Below, one piece after another: positions 1-8,282 of a stretch of 57,054 nucleotides of DNA. Numbering within the stretch: position 1 is the first letter of the stretch; the number at the start of each line of letters is the position of its first letter. Where the stretch lies: the NCBI GenBank assembly GCA_023386045.1, contig JAEWKK010000025.1, forward strand, positions 1 through 57,054. Direction: 5' to 3'. A program made the translations under genes and the position numbers. The notes under the pieces are model-generated. The model was not told the DNA's origin. It saw only the letters and a program-made list of their open reading frames with translations, and made no database searches. Origin of the DNA: Bacteroidota bacterium. GTDB taxonomy: Bacteria; Bacteroidota; Bacteroidia; Chitinophagales; Chitinophagaceae.

Positions 1-73
1 CAAATACCTGGCTGAAGAAAAAATGTTGGATCGCTTAACTTTAGAATCAGACAGTAATATCCTAACCCTATAA
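1..73 (+). CDS. 3' end of an unidentified gene (partial)
   Basis: Reading from base 2, an open frame encodes 23 residues ending NILTL and stops at TAA 71-73. The first part of the gene lies outside the window. Nothing in these residues identifies a family. The frame is called only because it is open from the window edge to a stop and is followed by a repeat-filled spacer. It could be chance. Confidence 0.35.
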   Translation, partial: KYLAEEKMLDRLTLESDSNILTL

Positions 74-205
74 AACTAAATAAAGAAAATCCTTTAACTG
101 TCAGATGAAGTAGTGACGATTACACATAAGCCATAAGTCATATGCCGACCTATGAACAATCAAATCTATTTCCCTTTACCTCAGCAAATGACGATTTTCT
201 CAAAA

Positions 206-322
206 CTACTCACCACTCACTACTCACCCCTCACTACTCACCCCTCACCACTCACCATTCACCACTCACCACTCACCATTCACCATTCACTATTCACCAC
301 TCACCATTCACCATTCACCATT
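206..322. repeat. Imperfect tandem repeat of a 7-base CACTCAC/CATTCAC unit
   Basis: About 16 degenerate copies of a 7-base unit (ctcacca, ttcacca, ctcactа-like variants) follow one another in the 371-base gap before the alcohol dehydrogenase. Just upstream, near 125-145, is a short 'cataagccataagtcat' stretch of a second 7-base family. Both families reappear at the far end of the window, around 56842-56932. Overlapping open frames in this block contain only His-Ser-Pro-Leu-Thr repeats and are not genes. No promoter could be picked out with confidence. Confidence 0.75.
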
Positions 323-444
323 CCTTGTTCGCTATCACCCAAATCATTGATACCCGTCAGTGGTCAGGAAATTTCACCTGGTTATTTTCACCCCGCAAAG
401 ACAGAGGTTAAGGACATCATTATTCATTATAAAAATTATCGGGT

Positions 445-1548
445 ATGAAAGAAACCATGAAAGCGCTCGTGTACGACGGGCCGGGAAAAATTCAGGTAAA
501 AGAAGTTCCTGTTCCCCGCATCAGCAAGCCCACTGACGCTATTATCAGAGTCACCAAAACCACTATCTGTGGTACGGATCTGGGTATCATCAAGGGTAAG
601 GTGCCAACGGTGCAACCTGGAACAACCCTGGGACATGAAGGCGTTGGTATTGTTGAAGAAACAGGCGATTCTGTAAGAAATTTCAAAAAAGGTGATCACG
701 TAATTATATCGTGCATTACCTCGGATGGCAGTTGTGAATATTGCAAAAAACAGATGTATGCACATTGCGAAGATGGCGGCTGGATCCTTGGTCATTTGAT
801 CAATGGTACACAGGCGGAATATGTAAGGATCCCACATGCAGATAATAGTTTGCATGCCATTCCACCAGGAGCAGATGAAGAAGCGTTGGTGATGTTGAGT
901 GATATCCTGCCAACAGGTTATGAAATAGGCGTTTTGAATGGTCAGATTAAACCTGGCGATACAGTAGCCATTATGGGTTCCGGACCTATCGGCATGTCTG
1001 CACTATTAACAGCGCAATTCTATTCACCTGCAAAGATCTATATGATTGACCTGGATAACAACAGGCTTGAAACTGCCAAACAGTTTGGTGCAACTGATAT
1101 TATCAATTCAGGAAAAGAAGATGTGGTAAAAAAAATCATGGCGGAAACCAAAGATGGTGTGGACGTAGCAATAGAAGCTGTAGGAATTCCGGCAACATTT
1201 GATCTTTGCCAGAACATCATCAGACCAGGTGGGCATATTGCTGTAGTAGGTGTGCATGGCCACAGTGTTGACTTCCAGCTGCAGAAGTTATGGATACAAA
1301 ACATTACGCTGACCACAGGTCTGGTTAGTACCAATACAACACCCATGTTGTTGAAAAATGTAACATCCGGCAAATTGGAACCGGGCAAACTGATCACGCA
1401 TCATTTTGCCATGGATGATATCATGGAAGCCTATAAGGTTTTTGGTAACGCAGGCGATGAAAAGGCGTTGAAGGTGATCATAGAACCAGGAAGCAGGGAG
1501 GAAATAAAAATAGCAAGGGAGAAGAAAATCGAAGAACTGGCAATGTGA
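445..1548 (+). CDS. Zinc-dependent alcohol dehydrogenase (MDR family)
   Basis: Medium-chain dehydrogenase/reductase of 367 aa, expected to interconvert alcohols and aldehydes with NAD(P). The GroES-like N-terminal domain carries catalytic zinc ligands C42, H64-E65 and D153 (in LSDILPTGYE). The Rossmann domain begins at GSGPIG, residues 178-183. The structural-zinc lobe keeps C97, C100 and C108, but the first ligand position is D94 rather than Cys, so the second zinc may be absent or bound differently. The length is normal for the family. The ATG at 445 is used; the in-frame ATG four codons later is possible. The gene stands alone, with a strong terminator right after it. Substrate cannot be told from sequence. 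Confidence 0.9.
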   Translation: MKETMKALVYDGPGKIQVKEVPVPRISKPTDAIIRVTKTTICGTDLGIIKGKVPTVQPGTTLGHEGVGIVEETGDSVRNFKKGDHVIISCITSDGSCEYCKKQMYAHCEDGGWILGHLINGTQAEYVRIPHADNSLHAIPPGADEEALVMLSDILPTGYEIGVLNGQIKPGDTVAIMGSGPIGMSALLTAQFYSPAKIYMIDLDNNRLETAKQFGATDIINSGKEDVVKKIMAETKDGVDVAIEAVGIPATFDLCQNIIRPGGHIAVVGVHGHSVDFQLQKLWIQNITLTTGLVSTNTTPMLLKNVTSGKLEPGKLITHHFAMDDIMEAYKVFGNAGDEKALKVIIEPGSREEIKIAREKKIEELAM

Positions 1549-1573
1549 TGTAAGGTTGGATTTTTGATTTTTG

Positions 1574-1610
1574 GCAAAAAAGGTCCGTGGAAACGCGGAT
1601 CTTTTTTTGC
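1574..1610. terminator. Bidirectional intrinsic terminator after the alcohol dehydrogenase
   Basis: A hairpin with arms around AAGGTCCG and CGGATCTT has a run of A on the left and seven T on the right. It can end transcription of the alcohol dehydrogenase on + and, read the other way, of the polymerase operon on -. Confidence 0.8.
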
Positions 1611-1749
1611 AATTTTTTGTAAAAGAATTCAAACTGTAAGCCATAATAGATTTAATAATTCCCATGTTATCATCAAAGGAATTAAAGACCGTTCGGGTAT
1701 CATTCCATATCCCTGGAAATAAGAAATGAGATTCTGTTTTGGTGATGCT

Positions 1750-2973
1750 TCAAATCATTCGAGGCTTATGAAAATTCATTTTAAATGAAACTGTATTGCC
1801 AGGAGTAAACAAAGCTTTTTTTGCTCCTGCTCCGGCAGCCCTGATCAGGAATTTTTCTCCAAATTGTTTTTTAACGCTGTCTATGGCCTGGTATAAAGCA
1901 ATCATTTCCTGCGTATCATCAAACAAACTAACCTGGTAAGTTCCCTGTATCAAATCTGTAAACCTCACACCAATAAGCCTGATCAGTTGTCTTCTTTTAT
2001 ATAACTCCTCAAAAAGCTCTTTCACTTTCTGCAATAATACATGATCCGCAGATGTGTAGGCTATGGATGACTGCCTGGTCTCCGTTTGAAAATCACTGTA
2101 CCGTATCTTCACTGTTACACAACCTGTAAGTCGCTGTTGTGACCTTAATTCAAATGCAATTTTTTCTGTCATTCTTACCAGTTCCTTCTGGATGAATTGC
2201 ATATCAATGGTGTCTGACTGGAATGTTTCTTCAGTACTGATAGACTTCTGCTCGCGGTAAGGAATAACTGGTGATTCATCTATTCCATTGGCCCTCTTAT
2301 GTAATTCTATTCCCGTTTTTCCCAGCAGGTTGTGCATCATATTTACAGGTATGCTACTCAGCGAGCTTACCGTTTCTACACCCATTTTTATGAGTTTATA
2401 ACCGGTTTCCTTTCCTATGCCTGGAATCTTCATGATGCTTAATGGAGCCAGGAAATTTTTCTCATTACCAAATGGAATTTCAATCTGGCCATTGGGTTTC
2501 ACTTCACCGGTAGCTACCTTGCTAACAGTTTTATTGGATGAAAGTCCATATGAAGCTATAAGACCAGTTTCTTTTAAAACTTTTTTTTTCAGTTCATCCG
2601 AAAATTGCCTGCATCCAAAAAATTTATCCATTCCAGTGAGGTCGATGTAGAATTCATCAATACTTGACTTTTCAAAATCAGGAACGGTATCCCTGATCAC
2701 TTCTGTAACCAGCTTTGAATATTTGCTGTAAGCTTCAAAATCGCTTTTGACCAGAAGTGCGTGCGGACATAGTCTCAGTGCTGAACGCATGGCCATACCG
2801 CTGTGGATGCCGAATTTCCTGGATTCATAAGAGCAGGCTGCTACTACGCCTCGATCGCTAAGGCCACCTATCAGGATCGGTTTTCCTTTGAGTTTTGGAT
2901 TGCGCAGGTATTCCACCGATACAAAAAATGTATCCAGATCCATATGGGTGATATGTCTGTCAGCTCTGATCAT
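1750..2973 (-). CDS. dinB: Y-family DNA polymerase IV
   Basis: Translesion DNA polymerase of 407 aa. Both catalytic acidic sites are present: D12 in HMDLDTFF and D106-E107 in SSIDEFYID. It is therefore an active DinB-type enzyme and not the inactive ImuB type that partners DnaE2 in many bacteria. The aromatic steric gate F17 is present. Palm and fingers domains are followed by a helix-hairpin-helix segment near IPGIGKETG and the little finger. Its ATG overlaps the stop of the upstream DnaE gene (ATGA at 2970-2973), so the two polymerases are translationally coupled and probably work in the same damage-tolerance pathway. No beta-clamp motif was assigned with confidence. Confidence 0.93.
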   Translation of the reverse strand: MIRADRHITHMDLDTFFVSVEYLRNPKLKGKPILIGGLSDRGVVAACSYESRKFGIHSGMAMRSALRLCPHALLVKSDFEAYSKYSKLVTEVIRDTVPDFEKSSIDEFYIDLTGMDKFFGCRQFSDELKKKVLKETGLIASYGLSSNKTVSKVATGEVKPNGQIEIPFGNEKNFLAPLSIMKIPGIGKETGYKLIKMGVETVSSLSSIPVNMMHNLLGKTGIELHKRANGIDESPVIPYREQKSISTEETFQSDTIDMQFIQKELVRMTEKIAFELRSQQRLTGCVTVKIRYSDFQTETRQSSIAYTSADHVLLQKVKELFEELYKRRQLIRLIGVRFTDLIQGTYQVSLFDDTQEMIALYQAIDSVKKQFGEKFLIRAAGAGAKKALFTPGNTVSFKMNFHKPRMI

Positions 2974-5930
2974 CCCAGCATTTTTTGATAACTGCGGTTT
3001 TTATATCCTACCATATTCATTTTTCTTACTTCTATGCTGTACACTCCAAAATCTTCAACTACCTTGCCTGTGATCCTGTAAAATCCACCATGATGTAATG
3101 GATGTGATTTCACTACATCAGGAAAGTGTACTGTATCTATCCAGTCAAGATCAACATCTACAAATGTTCCAAAAAACATATCATCATTGTTTTTTGTAAC
3201 CACATGCTTTCGGTCAATAAAATAACTAAGTACAGTTACGTTTTTCCCCAGGAAGCGCGGAAGATCTTTGCTTTTTGGATAAGACGAAGGATCATCATCT
3301 ACCAGTTCAAAAGGATTATTGAGTGTGAAGCCCATGATCTCCAGTTGGTCATACAAATCATCAAGAGGATGATCGGTTAATTCCGGTAAAGTGAATTCTA
3401 AAGGTTCTTCTTTGAAAAGGGTTTCATGATTCTGATGCACAGGTTCTTTTTTCTTTTGAAGAAAATTGGCTTCCCATAGCAGACGCTTTTTTGATTTACC
3501 TGTGAATCGCATTGCTCCAATGCTGATCAGTGTATTCAGTTGTTCGAGACCGGGATTTGTTCTTTCAATAAAATCCTGCAGATGCAGAAATATTCCATTG
3601 TTTTTTCTTTCTTCAAGAATGGTTTCGATCAGTTTGGACTGTAAACGTTTGATATGAATTAATCCCACATACACATCATTCTCTTTGATATTTGTAAATT
3701 GATCACTATGGTTCACACAGGGAGCTTCTATATGCGCACCCGTTTTCATCAGTTCAAGAAAATAAAGCTCCCTGGAATAAAAGCCACCGAAATTATTGAT
3801 CACGGCTACCATGAATTCTTTGGGATAATAGGTTTTCAGGTAAAGACTCATGTAACTTTCCACTGCAAATGATGCCGAATGAGCTTTGTTGAAACTGTAG
3901 CCTGCAAAACTTTCCATCTGTCGCCAGACTTCTTCTGAAATTTCCCTTGGGTGCCCCAACTGGTCACAATTATTTAGAAATTTTTCTTTTACCTGGAAGA
4001 AGCGTTTGTGGTTGCGGTATTTACCACTCATGGCTCTTCGAAGTATATCAGCTTCGCCCAAGGTGAGACCTGCAAAATAGTGGGCGATCTTGATCACATC
4101 CTCCTGGAAAACCATCACGCCAAATGTTTCGCTCAGGTGTTCTTCAAAGAGAGGATGGATATATTTGATCTGATCGCGGTTGTGGTATCTTGAAATGTAT
4201 TCACGCATCATACCACTTTGAGCAACACCAGGGCGGATGATGCTGCTGGCTGCTACCAATGTCAGGTAATCATCGCAAGCCAGTTTTTTCAAGAGTTGTC
4301 TCATGGCAGGAGACTCGATATAAAAGCATCCGATAGTATATGCTTTGCGGATACGTAATTTGATGGCTTCATCATTCCTGAATGATTTGAAATTATGGAT
4401 GTCAATTTCCCTGTTATGATTTTCCCTTATGAGAGAAAGGCATTCCTTAATATGTCCCAGTCCACGCTGACTGAGAATATCAAATTTATTGACACCAATA
4501 TCTTCCGCAGTAAACATATCCATCTGTACACCGGCAAAACCTTTTGGTGGCATGAAAAGCGTAGCATATTCCGTCAATTTCTTTTCAGTAATTAGCATGC
4601 CGCAGGGATGAATGGATTGATGGTTCGGAAAGTTTTTCATCAGCTTTCCATATTGAAAGATCAGTTGCTGGATATTGTCTTCAGGAACATTTGTTCTTTG
4701 CAGTGCTTTGATCTCTTCGTCCGGGAGTCCAAATACTTTTCCCAGCTCTCTGATAATGGCATCATGCTTAAAAGTTGAATAGGACCCACAGATAGCTACA
4801 TGGTCTTTCCCGAATCTTTTGAAAATATAATCCATGATCTCATCCCGATCGGTATAACTGAAGTCAATATCAAAATCGGGAGGAGAGGTGCGTTCCGGAT
4901 TCAAAAACCTTTCGAAATAAAGATTGAGATCAATTGGATCCACGTCAGTGATCCCAAGACAATAAGCTACAATTGAATTGGCTCCGCTTCCTCTACCTAC
5001 ATGATAAAATCCTCTTGTCCTGGCATATTGAACAATGTCATTGTTGATCAGGAAATAGGCATTAAAGCCCAGCTCATTAATGATCTTTAATTCTTTCTCC
5101 ATTCTTTCACGGGCTGTTTTATTTCTTTTCCCGAATCTTTTGAGAAAGCCATCGTCTGAAAGTTTTTGCAGGAGAACACGATCGTCCTCTTTTGAAGCGC
5201 TGTAACACTGTTTGGTTTTATCCTGTCCAAAGTCCATGGTGATGGAACAGGCTTCCATTAATTTATAGGTATTGGTGATGATGAATGGATACTGGCGGAA
5301 AGCTTCCAGTAATAAGCCAGGTGCTGCAAATGTTTCTCTTTCATCTGCCTGTAACGATGCAGGAAGTTTGGATAAAACTGTATTATGGTGGATCGCCCGC
5401 AAAAGCCGGTGGAGATTGAATCTTTTTTTATCCTGGAAACTCACAGGCTGTAATACTACCAGTTGATCCCTGCAGTTCTGAAGATACATTGAAAACAGTT
5501 TATTGGTTTCCCAGGGCCTTACACCAATTCTTTCGTTTGATCTGAGTTGTTCGGAAGATTTATTGGACAGAGGATAGATCACAAATCCATCTTTTTCATT
5601 TTCAAAAAATGAAGTGTTTTCATCAGGTGAAGGGAAAGACTGTCCATTGATAAGATGAAAGGAAAGGAATTCATGGATCCAGGCCATGCCTTTATTATTG
5701 GCAGCGATCAATATATATAATAGTTCATCTTCGTTACGAATTTCAGCACCTAAAATGGGTTTGATGCCGGCTTCGGTGCAAAGTTTTACAAATTCCCAGC
5801 TGTCAGAAGTAGCATTGATATTAGTGAGAGCCAGTGAACCAACTCCCTGATCAATTGCAGAAGTAACCAGTTCTTCGGTAGAAAAAGTTCCATACCGCAG
5901 GCTATAGTATGTTTTACAGTTCAGGTACAT
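2970..5930 (-). CDS. dnaE: DNA polymerase III alpha subunit, DnaE2-like second copy
   Basis: C-family polymerase of 986 aa, shorter than a replicative DnaE (about 1150 or more). The polymerase core carries the catalytic Asp motif PDFDIDFS, preceded by a GRGSGANS loop, with an OB-fold-like C-terminus. The N-terminal PHP domain is recognisable but degraded. Where active PHP domains have His ligands it reads LNCKTYYS, and LTNINAT replaces the usual LTDH. Metal-dependent proofreading by this domain is therefore unlikely. An upstream in-frame ATG exists at 5954, but the family begins at MYLNCKTYYSLRYG, so 5930 is chosen. It is paired with dinB. No imuA or lexA gene is adjacent. A Crp/Fnr-type palindrome lies upstream at 6021-6034. 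Confidence 0.88.
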   Translation of the reverse strand: MYLNCKTYYSLRYGTFSTEELVTSAIDQGVGSLALTNINATSDSWEFVKLCTEAGIKPILGAEIRNEDELLYILIAANNKGMAWIHEFLSFHLINGQSFPSPDENTSFFENEKDGFVIYPLSNKSSEQLRSNERIGVRPWETNKLFSMYLQNCRDQLVVLQPVSFQDKKRFNLHRLLRAIHHNTVLSKLPASLQADERETFAAPGLLLEAFRQYPFIITNTYKLMEACSITMDFGQDKTKQCYSASKEDDRVLLQKLSDDGFLKRFGKRNKTARERMEKELKIINELGFNAYFLINNDIVQYARTRGFYHVGRGSGANSIVAYCLGITDVDPIDLNLYFERFLNPERTSPPDFDIDFSYTDRDEIMDYIFKRFGKDHVAICGSYSTFKHDAIIRELGKVFGLPDEEIKALQRTNVPEDNIQQLIFQYGKLMKNFPNHQSIHPCGMLITEKKLTEYATLFMPPKGFAGVQMDMFTAEDIGVNKFDILSQRGLGHIKECLSLIRENHNREIDIHNFKSFRNDEAIKLRIRKAYTIGCFYIESPAMRQLLKKLACDDYLTLVAASSIIRPGVAQSGMMREYISRYHNRDQIKYIHPLFEEHLSETFGVMVFQEDVIKIAHYFAGLTLGEADILRRAMSGKYRNHKRFFQVKEKFLNNCDQLGHPREISEEVWRQMESFAGYSFNKAHSASFAVESYMSLYLKTYYPKEFMVAVINNFGGFYSRELYFLELMKTGAHIEAPCVNHSDQFTNIKENDVYVGLIHIKRLQSKLIETILEERKNNGIFLHLQDFIERTNPGLEQLNTLISIGAMRFTGKSKKRLLWEANFLQKKKEPVHQNHETLFKEEPLEFTLPELTDHPLDDLYDQLEIMGFTLNNPFELVDDDPSSYPKSKDLPRFLGKNVTVLSYFIDRKHVVTKNNDDMFFGTFVDVDLDWIDTVHFPDVVKSHPLHHGGFYRITGKVVEDFGVYSIEVRKMNMVGYKNRSYQKMLG

Positions 5931-6020
5931 AATCAATGCTAAGATATTTAGCAAAGTTCAATAGAAAGCTGATATACGTATTCAGGAACCTGGTTAATAC
6001 TGATTTTTAGAGAATTTATG

Positions 6021-6034
6021 CTGATGTAAATCAT
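6021..6034 (-). promoter_or_regulatory. Candidate Crp/Fnr-type site upstream of the dnaE-dinB operon
   Basis: The core is TGAT-gtaa-ATCA, a perfect palindrome of the FNR/CRP type. Counting 51.5 bases downstream on the minus strand, the spacing seen at other promoters of this window, the -7 position holds TATATCAG. That matches 4 of the 6 fixed bases of TAnnTTTG. This is the weakest member of the set and lies beside a repeat field. Confidence 0.35.
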
Positions 6035-6080
6035 TGAATATTAGTAGGATGCACGTTAAATCACGGTGTGAATAAGTAAT

Positions 6081-6469
6081 CGCAGATTATGATGATTTAC
6101 TAGAGATTGCACTGATTTTTTATAACAGATTACACAGATTAGCACGGATTGGATATCAAAAATGAAGGTGAACTAATAGTTATTGCAGATCAGAAATTTG
6201 ATAGAATGATCATTTATCACAGATTGCACAGATAAACACAGATTAGAATACGGGAAAAGAAAAATTTCTAATAGTAAATTACAGTGAGTATTATTTCAAA
6301 AAATTTTTAATCATAGAAATAGTCCATCTGTGAAATCTGTGTAATCTGTGATTTCAGTACAGAATTGTTTCCATACATAACAATCTAATCTGTGCTAATC
6401 AGTTAATCTGTGATCTGTATTCCTCAGTGTAATCTGTGATTCAATCTGTATTCTTCTGTGATTCGAAAT
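6081..6469. repeat. Interspersed AATCTGTG / CACAGATT repeat field
   Basis: In the 510-base gap between the dnaE start and the last gene of the nuo cluster, copies of CACAGATT dominate the left half (6123-6245). Its reverse complement AATCTGTG dominates the right half (6325-6467), with about 15 copies in all. The two halves could pair into a long imperfect hairpin. The right edge runs into the 3' end of the hypothetical gene at 6441-6851, so its last few codons (QKNTD) are made of repeat sequence. No gene is seen in the gap. Such repeats may serve as transcript 3' ends; no T-tailed terminator was found for the nuo cluster. Confidence 0.8.
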
Positions 6470-6851
6470 ACGGGATCTGATCATTCGATACTGCTTCTTT
6501 CTGATTCCAGTAGGCCAGAGATACGATATGACCATCACTTGTTTTCAAAAGCCTTCCGAAGATGGCGTTGATTGGATTGAAGCTTACATCTGTAACTCCA
6601 ACTGTAAAAGTAGAAGGAGCAGGTGGTGGGGTTGGAATAGCTGGCTGTGCCTCAGCATTTTCTGTTGCTGCCGTGGGAACAGGTGCAGGGGCTGCCTTGG
6701 GAGGTGGAGAAGGTACGATTACAACTGTATAACCATTTTCTTCCAGCAAATTTTTCAGAAATGCCACACGTTCCGTTGAAACATTCTTTTCAACAATGGC
6801 GCATTTCACGCCATCAAGATCCTCAAACTCATGGTTTTTATTGATCGCCAT
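6441..6851 (-). CDS. Hypothetical protein at the end of the nuo operon
   Basis: Predicted soluble protein of 136 aa with no signal peptide or membrane segment. Two short conserved-looking blocks are joined by a Pro/Ala-rich linker at about residues 48-80. The N-terminal block (residues 10-47, ending NGYTVVIV) looks like a small alpha/beta unit. The C-terminal block (about 82-125) contains TDVSFNPINAIFGRLLK. There is a single cysteine, so it cannot carry an iron-sulfur cluster and does not replace NuoE, F or G. It starts 9 bases after the nuoN stop and is surely co-transcribed. An accessory or assembly role for complex I is only a guess from position. I do not recognise the family. Confidence 0.75.
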   Translation of the reverse strand: MAINKNHEFEDLDGVKCAIVEKNVSTERVAFLKNLLEENGYTVVIVPSPPPKAAPAPVPTAATENAEAQPAIPTPPPAPSTFTVGVTDVSFNPINAIFGRLLKTSDGHIVSLAYWNQKEAVSNDQIPYFESQKNTD

Positions 6852-6860
6852 AATATTGAA

Positions 6861-8282
6861 TTAAAGTCCGCTGCTTAATGAATGAATGTAATCGTAGATC
6901 CAGCTGATGAAGCCCAGCGCCAGAATACCAATCATGCAGGCATATAAAGCCAGCTTCGGCATCAATGGTATCGAAACCCTTTCAATTGGATTTTCATTGG
7001 CATCCATAAAGATGGCTTTTACGATCCTCAGGTAATAATAAAATGAGATAGTCATATTGAGGGCTGCAATCACAATCAGTAAATAATTTCCCTTGCCTGC
7101 ACCGGCAAAAAGAAGAAAGAACTTACCAAAGAAACCTGCGGTGGGTGGAACGCCTGCCAGTGAAAAAAGAGCAAGGGTCAGGATCCAGGAAAGGACAGGG
7201 TTGGTTTTATAGAAACCTTTGTAATCGCTGATCTGTTCTTTCCCGGTGACTGCACTTACGAGCGATACCACACCAAATGCTGCCAGGTTGGAGAACACAT
7301 AGATCAATACAAAATATACCACAGATGCCGCGCCCATTTGTGAACTTCCACTAACGCCAACCAAAATAAATCCCACCTGCGCAATGGAGGAGAATGCAAG
7401 GAATCGTTTGAAATTATCCTGCCTGATGGCAAAAAGATTTCCAATGATGATAGTCAGTAATGAAAGCAGGAAGATCATATTGTACCAGGCTTCTGCCAAT
7501 GGCTTGAATATAGTGTAAAGCACAGAAATAAATACAAAGATTACAGCTCCCTTGGAAATCACCGAAAGAAAGGAAGTGACTGCCACTGGTGCTCCTTCGT
7601 AAACATCTGCTGTCCATAAATGAAAAGGAACAGCTGATATCTTGAAAGCAAATCCTCCAAGAACTAATATAAAAGCAAAGATTTGAAGGGGATTGCTATT
7701 CAGCTGTTGTGGTAATTCAGAATAGATCAATGTGCCTGTAGTTCCATAGATCATCGAAATACCAAAAAGCAGGAGGGCAGAAGCAAAGGCAGAAGAAAAG
7801 ATCAACTTCATGGCTGCTTCGGAAGAACGCTTTTTAGTCAGATCAAAATTGGCAGCAGCAGCGAGTGGAATAGTTGACAATTCCAGCCCCAGGTAAAACA
7901 TCAGCAGATTGCCACCCGATATCATAAAGAACATACCCAGCATGGTTGATAAAAGCAGGATATAATACTCCGGTACATGCCTGTGGTTTTTCAGCCAGGA
8001 ATAGGATTGCAGTGAAATGATCAGCATACCCAGGTTCAGAATGTTTTTTTCCAGGGCCATCAGCTCATTGGTACGGAACATTTCATTGAACAATACACCT
8101 TCATGGTTTCCAATGAAGCCTGTTATAAGATTCAACAAAAGCAGAACATTCATGATGTTCATATAGCTTTCATTGCTTCTGTCCTTGCCGAGTTTCAAAA
8201 ACAGCAGTATAAAGATGAGGGCAACAATTGCCATCTCCTGCTTCATCATTATCAAAAAATCTATCCACATAATTAGGTTCAT
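6861..8282 (-). CDS. nuoN: NADH-quinone oxidoreductase subunit N (complex I)
   Basis: Polytopic membrane protein of 473 aa with about 14 predicted helices, one of the three antiporter-like proton-pumping subunits of complex I. The conserved TM region LGLELSTIPL and the AVPFHLWTADVYEGAPVAVTSFLS block are typical of NuoN. Its ATG overlaps the nuoM stop (ATGA at 8279-8282). It is the last recognisable complex I subunit in the cluster. Confidence 0.96.
   Translation of the reverse strand: MNLIMWIDFLIMMKQEMAIVALIFILLFLKLGKDRSNESYMNIMNVLLLLNLITGFIGNHEGVLFNEMFRTNELMALEKNILNLGMLIISLQSYSWLKNHRHVPEYYILLLSTMLGMFFMISGGNLLMFYLGLELSTIPLAAAANFDLTKKRSSEAAMKLIFSSAFASALLLFGISMIYGTTGTLIYSELPQQLNSNPLQIFAFILVLGGFAFKISAVPFHLWTADVYEGAPVAVTSFLSVISKGAVIFVFISVLYTIFKPLAEAWYNMIFLLSLLTIIIGNLFAIRQDNFKRFLAFSSIAQVGFILVGVSGSSQMGAASVVYFVLIYVFSNLAAFGVVSLVSAVTGKEQISDYKGFYKTNPVLSWILTLALFSLAGVPPTAGFFGKFFLLFAGAGKGNYLLIVIAALNMTISFYYYLRIVKAIFMDANENPIERVSIPLMPKLALYACMIGILALGFISWIYDYIHSLSSGL

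Noticed and set aside
206..322. Possible CRISPR-like array.
   Set aside because: Units are 7 bases, contiguous and degenerate, with no spacers and no cas genes nearby.
347..360. TTGATacccGTCAG before the alcohol dehydrogenase, an FNR-like palindrome with 7 of 8 core bases.
   Set aside because: Neither 51.5 nor 62.5 bases downstream is there anything like TAnnTTTG, and it touches the repeat block. Left out of the regulon.
142..448. Two overlapping open frames of 89-98 codons in the first gap.
   Set aside because: They encode only the tandem repeat (His-Ser-Pro-Leu-Thr runs) in more than one frame; low-complexity DNA, not protein.
436..855. Minus-strand frame of 139 codons opposite the alcohol dehydrogenase, and many similar antisense frames elsewhere.
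   Set aside because: These mirror well-supported genes on the other strand and show no recognisable protein features.
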